NCBI GenBank assembly: GCA_003514205.1
Contig: DORQ01000243.1
Location: 1-8,682 of the forward strand
Direction of reading: 5' to 3'
Source of the DNA: Acidimicrobiaceae bacterium
GTDB lineage: Bacteria > Actinomycetota > Acidimicrobiia > Acidimicrobiales > Microtrichaceae
Length of the DNA stretch: 8,682 bases
Position numbers and translations under genes: made by a program. The notes under the pieces were generated by a model that did no database searches, had not been told where the DNA came from, and saw nothing but the letters and a program-made list of their open reading frames with translations. How positions within the stretch are numbered: position 1 is the stretch's first letter; every line of letters begins with the position of its first letter. Below, piece after piece: positions 6,596 to 8,682 of the stretch.

Positions 6596-7675
6596 GTGTT
6601 CATCGCCGATACCACCGCTCTTGATCCCTGGCTCAGCTATCTCTGGGAGGTCGGTGCAACTGACCTTCATATGTCCGTCGGTTCCACGCCGAGGGTTCGA
6701 GTAGATGGAAAGCTACGAGCCATCCCCGATGTTGGTCCGAGCACTAAGAATCAACTTGACCAGTTCCATAACGGATTACTTTCCCCAGAAGATCTCGCCG
6801 AGTATGACGTGGCTCGCCAGCTCGATTACTCCTTCTCCTGGCGAGAGCATGCCCGATTCCGAGCCAACTCGTATTACCAAATGGGTGTTCCAGCCTTGGC
6901 GTTGAGGTTGATTCCAACCGATATTCCGAGTCCCGAACAACTCGGTTTGCCTGAAGCCTGCGCTGCACTGGTGAAGAAACCACATGGACTGGTGCTCGTC
7001 ACAGGTCCGACCGGTTCGGGCAAGTCGACCACCTTGGCAGCAATGGTGAGCGCAATCAACCAGACTCGCCCCGTTCACATCCTGACGATTGAGGATCCAA
7101 TCGAATACGTGCACTACTCGGCAACTGCACTCGTGAACCAACGCGAGGTCGGCAGCGACGCTACGAGCTTCGCAGCAGCCCTGAGGGCGGCGCTCCGAGA
7201 AGATCCCGATGTTGTGCTGGTTGGCGAGATGCGCGACCGAGAGTCGGTTGCGCTGACTCTCACCCTCGCTGAGACCGGTCACCTCGTGTTCGCAACGCTG
7301 CACACCAACGACACTGCACAAACGGTCGACCGCGTGATCGACGTTTTCCCGCCGGAACAACAGGACCAAATTCGCACCCAGTTTTCGATGGCAATCCAAG
7401 GAGTCATTGCGCAGCGACTCATCCCAAAAATCGGTGGAGGCCGCGTTGCGGCCTTTGAGATTCTGCTTGGAACTCCGGCTGTCGCAAACCTCATTCGGGA
7501 GGGCAAGGTACGACAGATTCGTAACCTCGTGGCCACAGGCCAGCGAGAAGGAATGTGCGTACTGGAACAATCACTCGGCTCGTTAATACGCCAAGGACTC
7601 ATCACCTTGGAAGATGCTCAAGCCGCCAGCGCTCATCCCGATGACATCGCCGGTTTCAGCGGCGGGAGTATCTAG
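6596..7675 (+). CDS. pilT: Type IV pilus retraction ATPase PilT
   Basis: The 359-residue length fits PilT. A short N-terminal PAS-like domain starts at 'GATDLHMSVGSTPRVRVDG' (20-38), the usual PilT opening. The motor core has Walker A GPTGSGKST (137-145), Asp box TIEDPIE (164-170), Walker B DPDVVLVGEMRD (203-214), and His box ATLHTNDTA (233-241). 'ANLIREGK' (297-304) corresponds to the AIRNLIRE motif associated with retraction. The PilB-type tetracysteine site is absent. PilT forms a cytoplasmic hexamer that depolymerises the pilus through PilC. The start is GTG 6596: the same frame has a TGA at 6572-6574 and no other start in between. No good ribosome-binding site precedes it. Its frame is intact, unlike pilB. 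The stop is 11 nt before pilD, so the two are probably co-transcribed. Confidence 0.96.
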   Translation: MFIADTTALDPWLSYLWEVGATDLHMSVGSTPRVRVDGKLRAIPDVGPSTKNQLDQFHNGLLSPEDLAEYDVARQLDYSFSWREHARFRANSYYQMGVPALALRLIPTDIPSPEQLGLPEACAALVKKPHGLVLVTGPTGSGKSTTLAAMVSAINQTRPVHILTIEDPIEYVHYSATALVNQREVGSDATSFAAALRAALREDPDVVLVGEMRDRESVALTLTLAETGHLVFATLHTNDTAQTVDRVIDVFPPEQQDQIRTQFSMAIQGVIAQRLIPKIGGGRVAAFEILLGTPAVANLIREGKVRQIRNLVATGQREGMCVLEQSLGSLIRQGLITLEDAQAASAHPDDIAGFSGGSI

Positions 7676-7686
7676 TCTCGTTTCTC

Positions 7687-8523
7687 ATGCCGCTACCTAT
7701 TCAGATCGTACTGGCCGTCGTATTCGCATTGGCCTTCGCGTCGTTCTCAAATGTGATCGTAGATCGCCTTCCTGTCGCGCTCGACGAACCGAACGAGTTC
7801 GGAGAACTCCATGGAACCCGTCCGTGGGCCGAGGTAGTTGGCGGGACGAGCAGATGCTCGACCTGTGCGTCGCCGGTACGGGCAGTCGACAATATCCCAG
7901 TGATTTCATACCTGCTGCTCCGGGGGAAGTGCCGCAGCTGCGGGGAACGAATACCTATCTTCCATCTCGTGGTTGAGGCAGTGGTACCAGTGGTCGTGGG
8001 CCTCGTTGTCTCGCGTCTCGGAATCGGCGTGGCATCGGCGCACATCCTCTGGCTTGTTCTCGCCGGGGTAGCGCTGGCCACGATAGACATGCGAACGATG
8101 ATTGTGCCGACCATCTTAGTGTGGCCGAGCGCAGGGGTCAGCGCCCTCGTCATTGGCACCACCGCCCTGATAGAAGGCTCTAGTCGCATCGTGCTAGGAG
8201 CGCTCCTCGGCGTTGTTGGGATAGCCGGCATCCTGGTTATGTTGTGGCTGGCGCTCCCCGGCGGTATGGGTTTCGGCGACGTGCGGCTTGCCGTGATGCT
8301 GGGTCTACACCTCGGCGCAGCCGCAATGATGTTCGAGATACCGTTGCCGGCGGCGGCATTGTTAGGGGTGTTGTCGCTGACGCTCGCAGCGCTGCTCGCA
8401 ATCATCGGTGGCGTTATCTACAAGGTCGGTTTCGGTCAGAACTTGCCGTTCGCTCCAGCGATGGTGGCGTCGGCGATCATCTGTTGCACGTGGGCGAACT
8501 CAATCCTGTCGCCCTACTTCTAG
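7687..8523 (+). CDS. pilD: Prepilin peptidase / N-methyltransferase PilD (A24 family)
   Basis: This 278-residue, strongly hydrophobic protein has all the bifunctional A24 landmarks. The N-terminal segment contains SFSNVIVDRLP (19-29). A cytoplasmic loop has two CxxC pairs (C57/C60 and C82/C85) that mark the zinc-binding, methyltransferase-containing form. The catalytic aspartates are D134 in IDMRT and D198 in GMGFGDV. Several transmembrane segments follow, and the conserved LPFAPAM lies near the C-terminus (253-259). In the inner membrane it cleaves prepilin leaders after glycine and methylates the new N-terminal residue; its likely substrates are the three prepilins encoded on the other strand. 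No Shine-Dalgarno sequence is obvious in the 11-nt gap after pilT, so coupled translation is likely. The family's length and key residues are all present. Confidence 0.96.
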   Translation: MPLPIQIVLAVVFALAFASFSNVIVDRLPVALDEPNEFGELHGTRPWAEVVGGTSRCSTCASPVRAVDNIPVISYLLLRGKCRSCGERIPIFHLVVEAVVPVVVGLVVSRLGIGVASAHILWLVLAGVALATIDMRTMIVPTILVWPSAGVSALVIGTTALIEGSSRIVLGALLGVVGIAGILVMLWLALPGGMGFGDVRLAVMLGLHLGAAAMMFEIPLPAAALLGVLSLTLAALLAIIGGVIYKVGFGQNLPFAPAMVASAIICCTWANSILSPYF

Positions 8524-8631
8524 GGTGGATCCTGTCGCACTGTAGAGCGTGGGGCGCCACCTTGGTTCAGCTCTGCTCGATGCTGGACGGCTCGCTCCGC
8601 TTGGAACCCATGGGGGTCGTTGACCTAGCTC

Positions 8632-8663
8632 GTCCTCACGTAGATCACGATCAACGTGAGGAC
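8632..8663 (+). terminator. Strong inverted repeat downstream of pilD, probable terminator
   Basis: GTCCTCACG (8632-8640) and CGTGAGGAC (8655-8663) are a perfect 9-bp pair around a 14-nt loop, in which GAT and ATC can extend the fold. It is followed by AGTTTGG, a weak T stretch, and lies about 108 nt after the pilD stop. A second imperfect structure (AGAGC at 8544-8548 with GCTCT at 8570-8574, enclosing GTGG/CCAC) lies closer to pilD. I see no coding sequence in 8524-8682. Confidence 0.55.
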
Positions 8664-8682
8664 AGTTTGGCTTGCAAATTGG

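Noticed and set aside
6776..7570. 264-codon open frame on the minus strand opposite pilT
   Set aside because: It lies wholly inside the well-supported pilT gene, has no recognisable motif, and its composition follows from the codon use of the other strand.
7701..8405. 234-codon open frame on the minus strand opposite pilD
   Set aside because: It is a low-complexity Thr/Arg/Pro/Ala product from antisense reading of a membrane protein; no start context or family resemblance.
1..8682. CRISPR arrays, tRNA or rRNA genes, insertion sequences, phage attachment sites
   Set aside because: I saw no regularly spaced repeats, cloverleaf-like stretch, transposase motif or flanking direct repeats.

Overview
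The window carries a compact type IV pilus (T4P) locus, and almost all of it is coding. Moderate-to-high GC, many GTG starts, the small ‘FTLIELLVVIAILGILAA’ pilin, a PilB with an SSLHAVDA-type histidine box, and the FN3/beta-helix surface protein together suggest an actinobacterium. Something near Acidimicrobiia is possible, but that is an inference from family resemblance and no rRNA or other marker is present.

Layout. Two divergent transcription units share a 217-bp intergenic region (6379-6595). Leftward (minus strand) the order is pilB (extension ATPase, 6378 to 4415), pilC (inner-membrane platform, 4418 to 3198, 4-nt overlap with pilB), a small major-pilin-like gene (3109 to 2729), a PilV/GspI-like minor prepilin (2570 to 2046), and a large prepilin-anchored surface protein that starts at 2030 and runs off the left edge. 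Rightward (plus strand) are pilT (retraction ATPase, 6596-7675) and pilD (prepilin peptidase, 7687-8523). After pilD comes about 160 bp of non-coding DNA containing a strong inverted repeat that looks like a terminator.

How it works together. PilD cleaves and methylates the three prepilins, all of which carry a GQ-x-G cleavage motif. PilB and PilC drive assembly, PilT drives disassembly, and the last minus-strand gene would place two FN3 domains and a right-handed beta-helix on a pilin stem, as expected of a tip adhesin. pilM, pilN, pilO and a pilY1-like gene are not in the window.

Most notable points. (1) The terminal gene fuses a class III-type prepilin N-terminus to two FN3 domains and a beta-helix. 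(2) pilB contains an apparent single-base deletion near 6178-6180 that puts its first 67 codons out of frame with the remaining 587. (3) A near-consensus promoter (TTGACA, 17 nt, TGTAAT) for pilB has an 8-bp perfect inverted repeat over its -10 element. (4) A 15-bp hairpin lies just after the major pilin; three of its pairs are G-U and form only in the minus-strand transcript.
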